From Tritrichomonas musculus (lineage: Eukaryota; Parabasalia; Tritrichomonadida; Tritrichomonadidae), in the NCBI GenBank assembly GCA_039105265.1, contig JAPFFF010000022.1, positions 2,046,001-2,110,000 of the forward strand: DNA of 64,000 nucleotides, given 5' to 3'. Positions 34,759 to 43,411 of the stretch are shown here, piece after piece (the first letter of the stretch is position 1; each line of letters opens with the position of its first letter). The notes beneath the pieces are model-generated. The model saw only the letters and a list, made by a program, of their open reading frames with translations. It was not told where the DNA came from and made no database searches. A program made the position numbers and the translations under genes.

Positions 34759-34980
34759 TTTATTAGAAATAATTCTATTTATTATAACAAATTTGCCAAA
34801 AGAAAGTTTGAAAAAGTGATAAAATAAATAAAAATATTCTATACTAAATTATTTATAGTATATATTAAAATTTAAAAATCATATTTTTTTTTAAATTTCT
34901 TTTTCAAAAAGTTCAACTTTTTAAATACTGGGATAAATGGGATTATTTTTTATCCCAAAAAAGTCCCATTAACATGATTA

Positions 34981-37372
34981 CTTGCCCGAATTTATATGGC
35001 TTATCGGATTTGCACTTGATTTCATTAATATTGATTTCAATAAAAAAAGTGTTATATTTCATCAATTGATCATGGTCTATATTTTGAGGCAAAATTTTCG
35101 GTTTTCCTTTAGCAACACCATCCATTACATACATAGCTGAAGGATAAAGGCTAACTGCATCAAAATCTTGTATTCTTCCTTCTATATATTGCTTTTGATT
35201 TGATGCTGTCATTGTTCTTCCTCCGCTTACACATCTTTGAATAAAGTTTTGCGGTTTGCCACTTAATTGATAACAACCGTCAAAACATCCATATTTATTG
35301 GCGAAATGATAACCGATAGATGAGATTGAAATAAAGTTATTAACGCCTAACATTTCTGTACCTGTTTGCTTGAATACTTCTTTCAAATCTTTATCAAATT
35401 TTTCAAGCCCTTTCATAAGAACGATACAATCCTTAAAACAATAGAACTTGGCATATTTCATAATATTAATTGAATCATTTTTTTCATTGTATGCTTCACT
35501 TATTTTGGCATTTTCTAGGATTTGTTTGCTTTCATCTTTGCCATCGTTCTCTTTTCTATACTGATCATAGAATTCATTGATTGGCAGAACAGCTTTTTGA
35601 ATGTTTTCTTCAGTGTATATTTTGTATGCCATAACCTCTTTATGCACATCTAAATTAAACATAGATGCAAAATTCCTGAGAGCCGATGGAATAATTGAAT
35701 AGGAATTGCGAAACGTAAGCTTTTTCACTAATTTACCATTTGAAGCATACTTGAGCATAATGACTTGCAAAACTGTGCCTGTTCTTTCAGTTATTTGTGT
35801 TTTCCATCCAGGAGTATTGATGAAAAAGCAACCATCGGACTTTAAATTGTGAAAATAAGTTAGTGAATTATTGTATAGATAATTGAGAAACTGACGATCA
35901 ATGTTTTCACCTTCAAAGCTTATTTTGTGAATATTTTGACCTTCACGATACACTGTGCAATTCAAATAAGGACGATGAGGAGATACAGTAGTGTCTGTTT
36001 CAAAATCTGAATAATATACTCTAGACCAATCTTTCTCTTTCTTCTTATCTTTATTCGAGTCTATTATTTTTGTGCATAATTCTTCATTATAATCAAGATC
36101 AATGTAATCATTCAATCCATCGTATTCGGTTGTATTCAATATGGATAATTCGCAGCTTCTTATCTCTCTGAACATATTGAGCTCAGACATTTTTCTGAAT
36201 ATCATCATTGGAAGAGTGCCATTTTCTGAATAAAAAATCTTTTCGCCTTTGATGCCTTTGATCATGAAGCGGTTTTTATCATCTTTGAACTTTTCGTCTA
36301 TTTCTTTTGCGTGTTCAAGATAATAGATGGTGCATTTGATTGGCCTATATATCATGTAGTGATCTTTATAAAGAAGCAACTCTACTGTTCGATCATAATC
36401 TTTCTTTCTTGTGTCTATTTTGATCTGCATTTGATGCTTAATATCAAACCTTTCATCGATTCTTTTCACGACAAAACTGCATTTGAATTTTTCTGATATC
36501 TCTTTGATTTTGTTATTTGGCATCGATTTTGTTTGAACATAATATCGCAAGTGATTTATTTCTTCACTTGAGAACACTCCTGACTGAATCAAAGCATAGA
36601 CAAAACAATTGTCTTTATAATTTTTCTTATCTATCTTTGAGAATATTTGGAATTCACTGAGATCTAAATTAGATAAATTAATAAAAGGAAAGAATGAGCC
36701 TTCTGGTGTTGATCTATAATCTGGATCGATTTCGACTTCTTCATGATATAAAGCATGGTCATCTTCATCTTCTTTAATAACATCGAACTTAATTCCTTTA
36801 TCGTCTAGTTGTTTTCTCAGAAAAAGTACATCATATTTGACTGGAATGAATTCAAAATTGACAGTTGGGTTTGTATCTGATTTCTCTTCTGACAAGTCTA
36901 ATTCGCCTGATATGTGACCTATTGTGCTCTCTATGTCATGTTTGTTGCTGAGAGTGAACCATTTTGCGTGTCCATCAAGTGTGTATGCTTTGACGACAAC
37001 TTTTGATTTATTTCGAATCTTATAGCAGTGTCGAAGCATCTCTGTAAATGCGAGTCTCTTGCACTCACTGTCTCCAATATCGACGTCAAAGGAGAACTCT
37101 TTTGCAGCCATAAACATGAGTCTTTTGAGTTCTCTTTGAAATAACTCTTGATCATCCACTTCTTGTACTCTTTTTTCGTATGCTTGTCTTGCTTGTGTCT
37201 TTGAGTCTTCATAAAAGTCTATAGACAAGTTCATTATGTCATTATCTACATTTGATATATTGGTTTTCATCTTTTTTCCAGACAAGCCACTTCTTTGTAA
37301 TCTTTGTATTTGATTTTGCTGTGTTTGAACAAGTTTTATCAATTCTTCTCTTGAAAGTTTGTTGAAGTCCAT
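34981..37372 (-). CDS. protein-primed DNA polymerase B, N-terminal part, up to the insertion
   Basis: Starts at ATG 37370-37372 (MDFNKLSREELIKLVQTQQN). The first 450 residues are the long N-terminal region shared with P1 (CFVYALIQSGVFSSEEINHL). The exonuclease blocks are YYSDFETDTTVSPHRPYL (about residue 455) and LTYFHNLKSDGCFFINTP (about 510). The polymerase motif A is DFDAVSLYPSAMYVMDG near residue 740, after a GGRTMTASNQKQYIEGR segment. The gene's own codons end at the target duplication 34981-34988; a few further codons to 34943 are transposon sequence. Role: protein-primed replication of P5. Confidence 0.9.
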
Positions 37373-37493
37373 TTTAAGTGTGATTAAATTGACCTTTATT
37401 AACCTAAAAACTGTAGAAATATAAAAATAAAAGAATTAAAAATAAAAAGAAAAAATAAAAGAAAAATAAGAGAAGAATTGTTTATTAATGACC

Positions 37494-38579
37494 TTATGCA
37501 ATTAAGTAATTTTCAACTTGTTCCCAGTAAAGATTTATCGTGTCTTTTTTGGTAAATGGTTCTTTTAAAGTTTTTTGACGCCCATCATATTCATCAGGAC
37601 CAATGAGTTCTCTGATTTCATTTGGTAATCTTTGCCAAACTTGTTGAATTTCTGGATTTTTCTTGAACTTGGATTCTCCATCCCAGTTATTGACAAAAAA
37701 GTTCATGTCTTGGAGAATTGACCTTGCTTTGACACTTCTTTCAATTTTTCTTCCAAGAAGTTTGGCATAGTTATCAAGTGCATTGAATGAACTTAATGTG
37801 TTATTCACTTTGGCAATCTCGTTTTGCATCGTTAATTCTGTCATCTTTTTGACAGTTGCATTGAATTTTGTGTCAGCACAGATCCTTGAAACGAGAATAA
37901 GTTGTTCGGTTCCCGTTATTGCCTTCTTATCCTGCATTTGGTTCTTTAATTTCAAGATTTCAGCCTCCATTGTTTTAATCTTGCTTTCGTATTCTTGATT
38001 CTGCTTCTGGAGTTTATCTTTCTCAGAATCAATTTTTTTGCTCACATACTTTTCGATGACTTTTCGAAACATAGATGGCATTTTGTTCTTTGGATTCTCC
38101 TCCTCATTATCGTCGATGAGTGTTTGCAGCATTTTTTCCCAATTTTTCTCAGCTGGTTCAGCCGGCATGATATTTAGTATTTGCCCAGGCTGAATATTTA
38201 AGTGCGGTTCTTCTTGCTGTATTTGAGGTTGCTGCTGCTGCACTTGATTTTGTTGCTGCTGCTGTAATTGTTGTAATTGCGCTTTCAATAAAATGTCTAA
38301 TTGGCGTTCGATTGCAGCCATTCTTTCATCTTCTCGGGGCTCTCCCATATATTGATGGGGCCCTTCCGAGGCATATCTTTCTTCTCGGGGCTCTCCCATA
38401 TATTGATGGGGCCCTTCCGAGGCATATCTGTAATGGGGCTCTCCCATATATTGATGGGGCCCTTCCGTAATGTATCTGTTGTAGCGGGGCTCTCCCACCA
38501 ATATATGGGGCCCATCCGTATATCGATTGCTGTAAATTGGATATTTTTGATTACCTTTTCGCGAGTATTGACGTTCCAT
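37494..38579 (-). CDS. Gln-rich protein with EGPHQYMGEP repeats
   Basis: 361 residues from ATG 38577-38579. The first 95 residues hold four copies of a motif (EGPHQYMGEPREERYASEGP and variants) encoded by a tandem DNA repeat of GGGGCTCTCCCATATATTGA. A polyglutamine stretch follows (residues 105-130), then a helical and coiled-coil centre (KMPSMFRKVIEKYVSKKIDS to KIKTMEAEILKLKNQM). The folded C-terminal part has NEIRELIGPDEYDGRQKTL. It lies directly upstream of pPolB on the same strand. It could be a terminal or replication accessory protein by position; no family is recognised. Confidence 0.5.
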   Translation of the reverse strand: MERQYSRKGNQKYPIYSNRYTDGPHILVGEPRYNRYITEGPHQYMGEPHYRYASEGPHQYMGEPREERYASEGPHQYMGEPREDERMAAIERQLDILLKAQLQQLQQQQQNQVQQQQPQIQQEEPHLNIQPGQILNIMPAEPAEKNWEKMLQTLIDDNEEENPKNKMPSMFRKVIEKYVSKKIDSEKDKLQKQNQEYESKIKTMEAEILKLKNQMQDKKAITGTEQLILVSRICADTKFNATVKKMTELTMQNEIAKVNNTLSSFNALDNYAKLLGRKIERSVKARSILQDMNFFVNNWDGESKFKKNPEIQQVWQRLPNEIRELIGPDEYDGRQKTLKEPFTKKDTINLYWEQVENYLIA

Positions 38580-38639
38580 CTGCAAAAATAAAAAATGAAA
38601 ATTTGAGACAAAACGATAATTCAATTCTATAGAATTTAT

Positions 38640-38975
38640 TCTCTCAAAATTGAATGTCCGATCATTTTTAATTTTTGCGATTTTTAAACATTTTATTTTA
38701 ATCTAACGATTAATTATTTATTATCTACATTAAATATATATATTATTTTTATGATTATTATTAAAAAACAAATTATTAAAAATATTTCAATAAATTGAGA
38801 GAATGTAAATTTTATTCCAAAGTATTTTATTTTTTAAATCTAAACTATTATTTAATATCTACATTAAATATACATATTTATAAAATAGTTATTTTTATTC
38901 TAAAAAATGTTTTTCTATAGAATTTGAAAAATTAAAAAATTTTAAAATTCTTTTGAAAAAGTTTCATACTTTTTT
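38640..38975. promoter_or_regulatory. AT-rich divergent intergenic region
   Basis: About 335 bases between the minus-strand Gln-rich gene and the plus-strand gene at 38976. It is almost wholly A/T with two related segments (TAATCTAACGATTAATTATT near 38698 and TAAATCTAAACTATTATTTA near 38835, each followed by ATCTACATTAAATATA). That partial duplication suggests a shared promoter or operator; nothing else is seen. Confidence 0.35.
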
Positions 38976-39497
38976 ATGGTTGAATTCTTTACGATTAAAG
39001 ATTGGGACGAAACCGAGCAAATCGAGTATTTCGAAAATCCGCTTTATTCCTTTTTAAACGAAGAAGAAAAAAAACAAATTGACGCGATTCATCCAGAAAT
39101 CAAAGAGAACGAAAATAAAAAATATAATAATAATAATCAAGAGATAATTACACTTGCAAATCAATTACAGAGACACTTACATACGTCTAGTCCGGATGGA
39201 GAGCCCTCAAAGTTTGAAATAAATAAAAAGCCACCTATACCCGAGAAAATAAAAATTCAAATAGATGATAAGTTCCTAACATTCTATAAATCATTAAAGT
39301 ATGATAATTATAAGGTGATAGAATTAAGAGATAATTATAATAAGTATTTTGGTACAAATTATACAAAAAGAGGATTTGGTCAAATAAAAGAGGTTAAATT
39401 ACTATTTACTAAAAAACGAATCATTATTAATTCCAAAAAAAGAAGTATGCTTTATACTAAATTATATTCTTTATCAATAAACAATCAAATTACTTAA
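38976..39497 (+). CDS. unknown P5 protein, possible DNA-binding factor
   Basis: 173 residues. The acidic N-terminal third (KDWDETEQIEYFENPLYSFL) is followed by an Asn-rich linker. The C-terminal 70 residues are basic and helical (YDNYKVIELRDNYNKYFGTN, YTKRGFGQIKEVKLLFTKKR) and could be a winged-helix type DNA-binding domain. The gene ends 36 bases before a palindromic repeat array, so an initiator or regulator that binds that array is an attractive but unproven idea. Confidence 0.45.
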   Translation: MVEFFTIKDWDETEQIEYFENPLYSFLNEEEKKQIDAIHPEIKENENKKYNNNNQEIITLANQLQRHLHTSSPDGEPSKFEINKKPPIPEKIKIQIDDKFLTFYKSLKYDNYKVIELRDNYNKYFGTNYTKRGFGQIKEVKLLFTKKRIIINSKKRSMLYTKLYSLSINNQIT

Positions 39498-39533
39498 TCT
39501 TTGAATTTTTCAATGAATAATTTTTGAATGAAT

Positions 39534-39846
39534 TACTCTGGTTATTAACCATATGAATTATTTTAGCATGATTTACTATGGTTAATAACCAGAGTATATT
39601 TTTCAATAATAATTAAAAATTGAGTATGCCAAAGTAATTTGAAAAATATTATGGTTAATAACCAGAGTATATTTTTCAATGATCATAGAAAATTGAGTAT
39701 GCCAAAGTAATTTGAATGATTTACTATGGTTAATAACCAGAGTAAAAGAATGATTTACTATGGTTAATAACCAGAGTATAATTTTTGAATGATTATTGAA
39801 AAATACTATGGATAGTATAATTTACTATGGTTAATATCCATAGTAT
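39534..39846. repeat. iteron-like array of palindromic repeats, candidate origin or operator
   Basis: Six copies of the near-palindrome TACTATGGTTAATAACCAGAGTA lie in 310 bases, at about 39534-39552 (inverted), 39574-39596, 39648-39670, 39722-39744, 39757-39779 and 39822-39846. A second unit, AATTGAGTATGCCAAAGTAA, occurs twice (near 39619 and 39692). Flanking arms are inverted (TTTTTGAATGAATT left, ATTCAAAAATTTTT right). No reading frame crosses the array. The array lies between two small plus-strand genes and 1.2 kb from the SF3 helicase frame. Arrays of this type bind replication initiators or transcription factors. Confidence 0.75.
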
Positions 39847-39894
39847 TTTTCAATAATCATTCAAAAATTTTTCAAAGGATTTTTTTATATTTCA

Positions 39895-40164
39895 ATGTCT
39901 AAGAGAGAGATAGATCCTGATTTCGGTCCTTATTCTTGTATGGCCTGGAAAAAATTAACAGAAAGGTATGGACCTAAAATCAATTTTAATCAATTGTTTT
40001 CTATGGCCAAAATCTTATCTTTTGTATCCAATATTCCAATTCCATCAAAAAGCAAAAAAAATAAAGTCCTTTTAATTCTATGGTTCGATGAACACCTTGA
40101 TATCTTGTGGCCAATAATTATTAAAAAGATTAAAGTCATAAAAGCAGATGGAACGGTTATTTAA
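39895..40164 (+). CDS. small P5 protein, unknown
   Basis: 89 residues directly after the palindromic array. Basic and aromatic: AWKKLTERYGPKINFNQLFS, then IPSKSKKNKVLLILWFDEHL and a Lys-rich end. It could be a small DNA-binding or regulatory protein. Its end overlaps the end of the AT-hook gene by 8 bases (convergent). No family recognised. Confidence 0.45.
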   Translation: MSKREIDPDFGPYSCMAWKKLTERYGPKINFNQLFSMAKILSFVSNIPIPSKSKKNKVLLILWFDEHLDILWPIIIKKIKVIKADGTVI

Positions 40165-40393
40165 TAAATTCTTTAACTTTTTCTTTTAATTCTTCTATTT
40201 CTTTTTTCTTTCTTTCTCTATATGTTTTTTGTTGTTGTTTTCTTGCTTCATGTCTTTCTTCATCAGTGGCATATTTTTGTTTTCTTCCTCTTTTATGCTC
40301 TTCATTTTTCAAGTTCTCAATACTTTCTGAGTGACTGAGCTTTTTGATAATATCTGTTTCATTAAATTCTGAAAAATTGAGTCGTCCGGCCAT
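40157..40393 (-). CDS. small AT-hook / basic-region protein of Polintons
   Basis: 78 residues, homologous to 3601-3888. Acidic lead (MAGRLNFSEFNETDIIKKLS), AT-hook-like KRGRKQKYATDEE, then the basic helix EARKQQQKTYRERKKKEIEE and a short leucine-containing helix. Conservation between P2 and P5 over the hook and basic helix shows it is a real gene. A nuclear DNA-binding role is inferred. It is divergent from the gene at 40443, 49 bases away. Confidence 0.7.
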   Translation of the reverse strand: MAGRLNFSEFNETDIIKKLSHSESIENLKNEEHKRGRKQKYATDEERHEARKQQQKTYRERKKKEIEELKEKVKEFIK

Positions 40394-40442
40394 TTAATTT
40401 GAAAAGAAGAAAAAAAATTAAAAAATCTCATCACTCATTAAA

Positions 40443-41018
40443 ATGTTAAATCCACAATTTATCGATTTAACCGAAGAAGAAGATATCGATCCTTTTTTGT
40501 ACAATGACCCAACAGAAAACCAAATTATAATCGAAAACGTTTTCAGTTCTTATGAACCAGATATCAAAGATAACGATCTTGAGGTTAACAATAGTCCAAT
40601 CAAGCTCAAAAGGGAAGACATTTTAGCCCTCTATTCTCTAATCGCTCCAATCGAATTTAATTTACGGTTCATTTATGATTCAGCCAATTATGCACCATAC
40701 ACTTTTGATTTTATTATTGGAATAGTGAAAGAATGGTGGTGTCAAAGACAAGAAAATGATCCTACTTTTATAACAGACAGATGGACAAATAATTTTCCAA
40801 TAATGAGTAATGAGTGGCTGTTCTCTTTTCTAAATTGTCTCCATCAAAGGCAAAGACACTATATGCTCGAAACTTATTTCAGAAACAAAATAGACGACAG
40901 TGCACACATTGAAACACACAATGATTTCACCCTAACGAGCATAAGAAAGAAGAATTATGTCAGCACAATAAATGAGCGTTCAATAATAAGAGTAGGCGAA
41001 TTCATGATAGATCTTTAG
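40443..41018 (+). CDS. unknown protein next to the SF3 helicase
   Basis: 191 residues. Acidic N-terminus (FIDLTEEEDIDPFLYNDPTE), then a globular, aromatic part (NLRFIYDSANYAPYTFDFII, VKEWWCQRQENDPTF, EWLFSFLNCLHQRQRHYMLE). It lies immediately upstream of the SF3 helicase frame on the same strand, in the place where viral helicases carry a D5-type N-terminal or primase domain. That association is inference; no catalytic motif of a primase is seen. Confidence 0.5.
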   Translation: MLNPQFIDLTEEEDIDPFLYNDPTENQIIIENVFSSYEPDIKDNDLEVNNSPIKLKREDILALYSLIAPIEFNLRFIYDSANYAPYTFDFIIGIVKEWWCQRQENDPTFITDRWTNNFPIMSNEWLFSFLNCLHQRQRHYMLETYFRNKIDDSAHIETHNDFTLTSIRKKNYVSTINERSIIRVGEFMIDL

Positions 41019-41021
41019 AAA

Positions 41022-41954
41022 GTGATTTGTCAAATAGACATCACTCCTCCATTAATCTTGATGAAAGTGAGAGATCCATCCTATAGACGAGCACAATTAG
41101 TGATGACAACAGCACAACAACTCAAGCACAAACTTATGACGATTAATGTTGGAAAAGTGACAGCTGACAAAATCTTAAATACAGGAAAGAATAAGAACTT
41201 TATCATGTATGAACAATTAACATTCTTTCCTGGGAGAGAGAATGCGTTCACTTTCTTTCAAGGATTTGAATATTTCCCTGTGCCTCAAAGAGAAATCAAG
41301 ATGGAATTGATTCAGCCATTCTTAACTCACATAGAACAAATCATCTTCAACAAAAGACACGAAATCTATGAATATGTTATCAATTGGATATCATTCATTG
41401 TGCAGAAAGTTGGCCAGAAGACAAAGACATCAATAATAATCACAGGTATACAAGGCACAGGGAAGAACACGTTCACTGACACCATTTGCAATTTGTTTGG
41501 TTCATATGCAAATAAGAATTGCAAACTTGAACACATTACTGGCGATTTTAACAGCAGCATCATGTACAAGATGCTCCTTGTGTGCAATGAAGTGAAAAGT
41601 TTTATCAATAATAAGAAATATGACCCTGAAATGTTGAAGACTTTGATAACAGAAGATTCAATCGACATCCACCAAAAGTTCCATGATGTCTTCACTCAGC
41701 AGAACGTGGCAAACTTTATTTTTCTCTCAAACAACTTTGCGCCACTAAAAATCGAAGAAGATGATAGAAGATTTTTAGTTATGGAGACATCATCAGAGAA
41801 GAGAGGAGATCACGAGTATTTTAGCCAATTATATGATTCGTTCACTCCAGAGTTCTATTCGAATCTTCTTGCATTCTTTGGATATCATGATATATCTCTC
41901 TTTGATCCAAGTGTGATTCCTCTCACAAGAAGAATGCTATCAGCTCAAGAATGA
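41022..41954 (+). CDS. SF3 helicase (D5/P4-primase-type NTPase)
   Basis: 310 residues. Walker A GIQGTGKNTFTD lies at residues 142-153, with a Walker B-like strand MLLVCNEVKS at 184-193. The SF3 sensor block is FIFLSNNFAPLKIEEDDRRF at 232-251, containing the sensor Asn and the arginine finger. Spacing matches the DUF5906-type helicases of viral and plasmid primase-helicases. The N-terminal part (VTADKILNTGKNKNF) is compatible with a D5-N region. It would unwind DNA at an origin as a hexamer. SF3 helicases are usual in virophages and Polinton-like viruses but not in canonical Polintons. Confidence 0.85.
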   Translation: MICQIDITPPLILMKVRDPSYRRAQLVMTTAQQLKHKLMTINVGKVTADKILNTGKNKNFIMYEQLTFFPGRENAFTFFQGFEYFPVPQREIKMELIQPFLTHIEQIIFNKRHEIYEYVINWISFIVQKVGQKTKTSIIITGIQGTGKNTFTDTICNLFGSYANKNCKLEHITGDFNSSIMYKMLLVCNEVKSFINNKKYDPEMLKTLITEDSIDIHQKFHDVFTQQNVANFIFLSNNFAPLKIEEDDRRFLVMETSSEKRGDHEYFSQLYDSFTPEFYSNLLAFFGYHDISLFDPSVIPLTRRMLSAQE

Positions 41955-42012
41955 GATGATTGAGCTATTCACAAATAAAAATAAATAGCTTAATTAATTA
42001 ATTAATAAACAT

Positions 42013-42534
42013 TTAAATGCAAAACTTTAAACATAAGTGATAATTGTTTACTAATTCATTATATTCTTTATTATAGACTTGTTTGAAGTCAGTGATGATT
42101 TCGCCGTTCTCTTTGAGTATTTTAATGGCTTCTATTCTTCGAATTGGGTTTGCTTTTCCGGCACAACAACCAATATCTTCATCAAGATGTACTTCGACTT
42201 CTGTGACTTTGAGAATTGCTTTTATGATTTCTTCTAAGCACTCTTTAGGGACAATAATAGAATGCTTAAAGATTAAATTGCTTAAAAGCGCCTTATCCTG
42301 ATTTAAAAGTATTTGAGCATATGTTTCTAAAATCACACTTTTTGCGTCTGTTTCTTTGATTTCCGGTTCTATTTGAGCATTCACGTCTCTTGTTATCACT
42401 ATCTCCTCCTTCCCATCTTCTCGTTTATTTATAATAATATTATTATTTATATTTGAAGTCGATGACGATGCTGCGGTTGGCTCCAATGCTATATTTGCGT
42501 TAACACCAGTTGCGTTTGTTCTCTTCTTGATCAT
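42013..42534 (-). CDS. MIKKR small-protein family, full-length copy
   Basis: 173 residues: MIKKRTNATGVNANIALEPT, an Asn/Ile stretch, KREDGKEEIVITRDV, an acidic linker and a folded C-terminal domain (EVEVHLDEDIGCCAGKANPI, then QVYNKEYNELVNNYHLCLKF). Both halves have homologues elsewhere in the window (14582-14815; 4507-4690). The double Cys and His/Asp residues in the C-terminal domain could bind a metal. Convergent with the helicase gene. Function unknown. Confidence 0.65.
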   Translation of the reverse strand: MIKKRTNATGVNANIALEPTAASSSTSNINNNIIINKREDGKEEIVITRDVNAQIEPEIKETDAKSVILETYAQILLNQDKALLSNLIFKHSIIVPKECLEEIIKAILKVTEVEVHLDEDIGCCAGKANPIRRIEAIKILKENGEIITDFKQVYNKEYNELVNNYHLCLKFCI

Positions 42535-42654
42535 TTGTCTTGGAGATAAACCTTAAAATTTTAAAGGACCAAATAACTTCTGAATTATTATAAGTAGCCG
42601 GCCATTTATTTAAGAAGAAAACTTTAGAAAGAATAATCAGATCACACTTTTATA

Positions 42655-43395
42655 ATGTCATTCAACGAACTCGCACAAGAATTAGTTCAGATCCAAAAAG
42701 AACTCACTCCCATCCAAGAAGACATCTATGCATTACTTAATCAAAAAGATGAGATCCCAATTTATAAAATCGAACATGTTATTCCCTTCATGATGTATCG
42801 CTACTGTCAGCTAATAAACCAACAAGTAGACGCAAACAGAAGACTTGATATGTTAGTAACTATGCAAGCAGCCAAAGAAAGATATGATGAAAAAGCTCAT
42901 GAAGAAGAAGAAGAAAAAGAAGAAGAAGAAGAAGAATGCCAAGTTAGCAAAGAGGAAAAAATAAAAACAGAAGAAGAATATAAAGAGATGATAGAAGAGC
43001 TAGATTATGATGAAGAAATCTTGGCAAAACTGGCGCATGATATCGAAAGTTTTGTGAATGAAAAAGGACATATATCACATTGGAAAATAACTACCATGCT
43101 AAGAAAATTCACTAATTTTATCGAAACAAGAAATGAAATGGCTAACAAAATAAAAATATTAAATAAATACCGAAAAGACAATGAATATAAAACAAATCTC
43201 GATGAATGCCTGGAGAAGAAGAAGAAGAAAGAACCAAAATATATTAAAATGATCAGTACTGATTCTTACGATAGTCCTTTTAATTTTTCTTCTGATGATA
43301 ATGAAAAAGAAGAGGATGAAGAAAAGAAAGAAGAAAAAGAAAAAGAAGAAGAAAAAGAGCAAAAAAAAATAAGCTCAATAATCAAAATTAATTAA
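42655..43395 (+). CDS. acidic coiled-coil protein of P5
   Basis: 246 residues. A helical N-terminal domain (FNELAQELVQIQKELTPIQE, then IPIYKIEHVIPFMMYRYCQL) and a related central one (LAHDIESFVNEKGHISHWKI, TTMLRKFTNFIETRNEM) look like an internal duplication of a four-helix unit. They are separated and followed by Glu/Lys runs (EEEEEKEEEEEE, KEEKEKEEEKEQ). The charged low-complexity parts are encoded by GAA/AAG runs. No family recognised. Divergent from the MIKKR gene. Confidence 0.5.
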   Translation: MSFNELAQELVQIQKELTPIQEDIYALLNQKDEIPIYKIEHVIPFMMYRYCQLINQQVDANRRLDMLVTMQAAKERYDEKAHEEEEEKEEEEEECQVSKEEKIKTEEEYKEMIEELDYDEEILAKLAHDIESFVNEKGHISHWKITTMLRKFTNFIETRNEMANKIKILNKYRKDNEYKTNLDECLEKKKKKEPKYIKMISTDSYDSPFNFSSDDNEKEEDEEKKEEKEKEEEKEQKKISSIIKIN

Positions 43396-43411
43396 TAAAA
43401 ATTAATTTTCT

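Larger units (their letters stand above)
27973..34980. mobile_element. 7.0-kb DNA transposon nest inserted in the P5 pPolB gene
   Basis: Perfect 8-bp target duplication CTTGCCCG at 27965-27972 and 34981-34988. Perfect 10-bp terminal inverted repeats TAATCATGTT (27973-27982) and AACATGATTA (34971-34980). Subterminal GGGAT/ATCCC words cluster at both ends (28010-28040, 28370-28480, 34930-34970). About 4.75 kb consists of three further transposons (29719-31204, 31370-33003, 33135-34758), leaving about 2.26 kb of own sequence without a recognisable transposase. An 8-bp duplication fits hAT or Mutator-like superfamilies; I cannot decide. The exact duplication points to a fairly recent insertion. 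Confidence 0.88.

Noticed and set aside
28000-34980. tRNA or rRNA genes in the long non-coding stretches
   Set aside because: No cloverleaf-like segment with TTCGANTC-type arms or rRNA-like sequence was seen; the region is explained by nested transposons.
39534-39846. CRISPR-like array
   Set aside because: Spacers are of uneven length and partly repeated themselves, the units are palindromic and there is no Cas gene; the sequence is eukaryotic.
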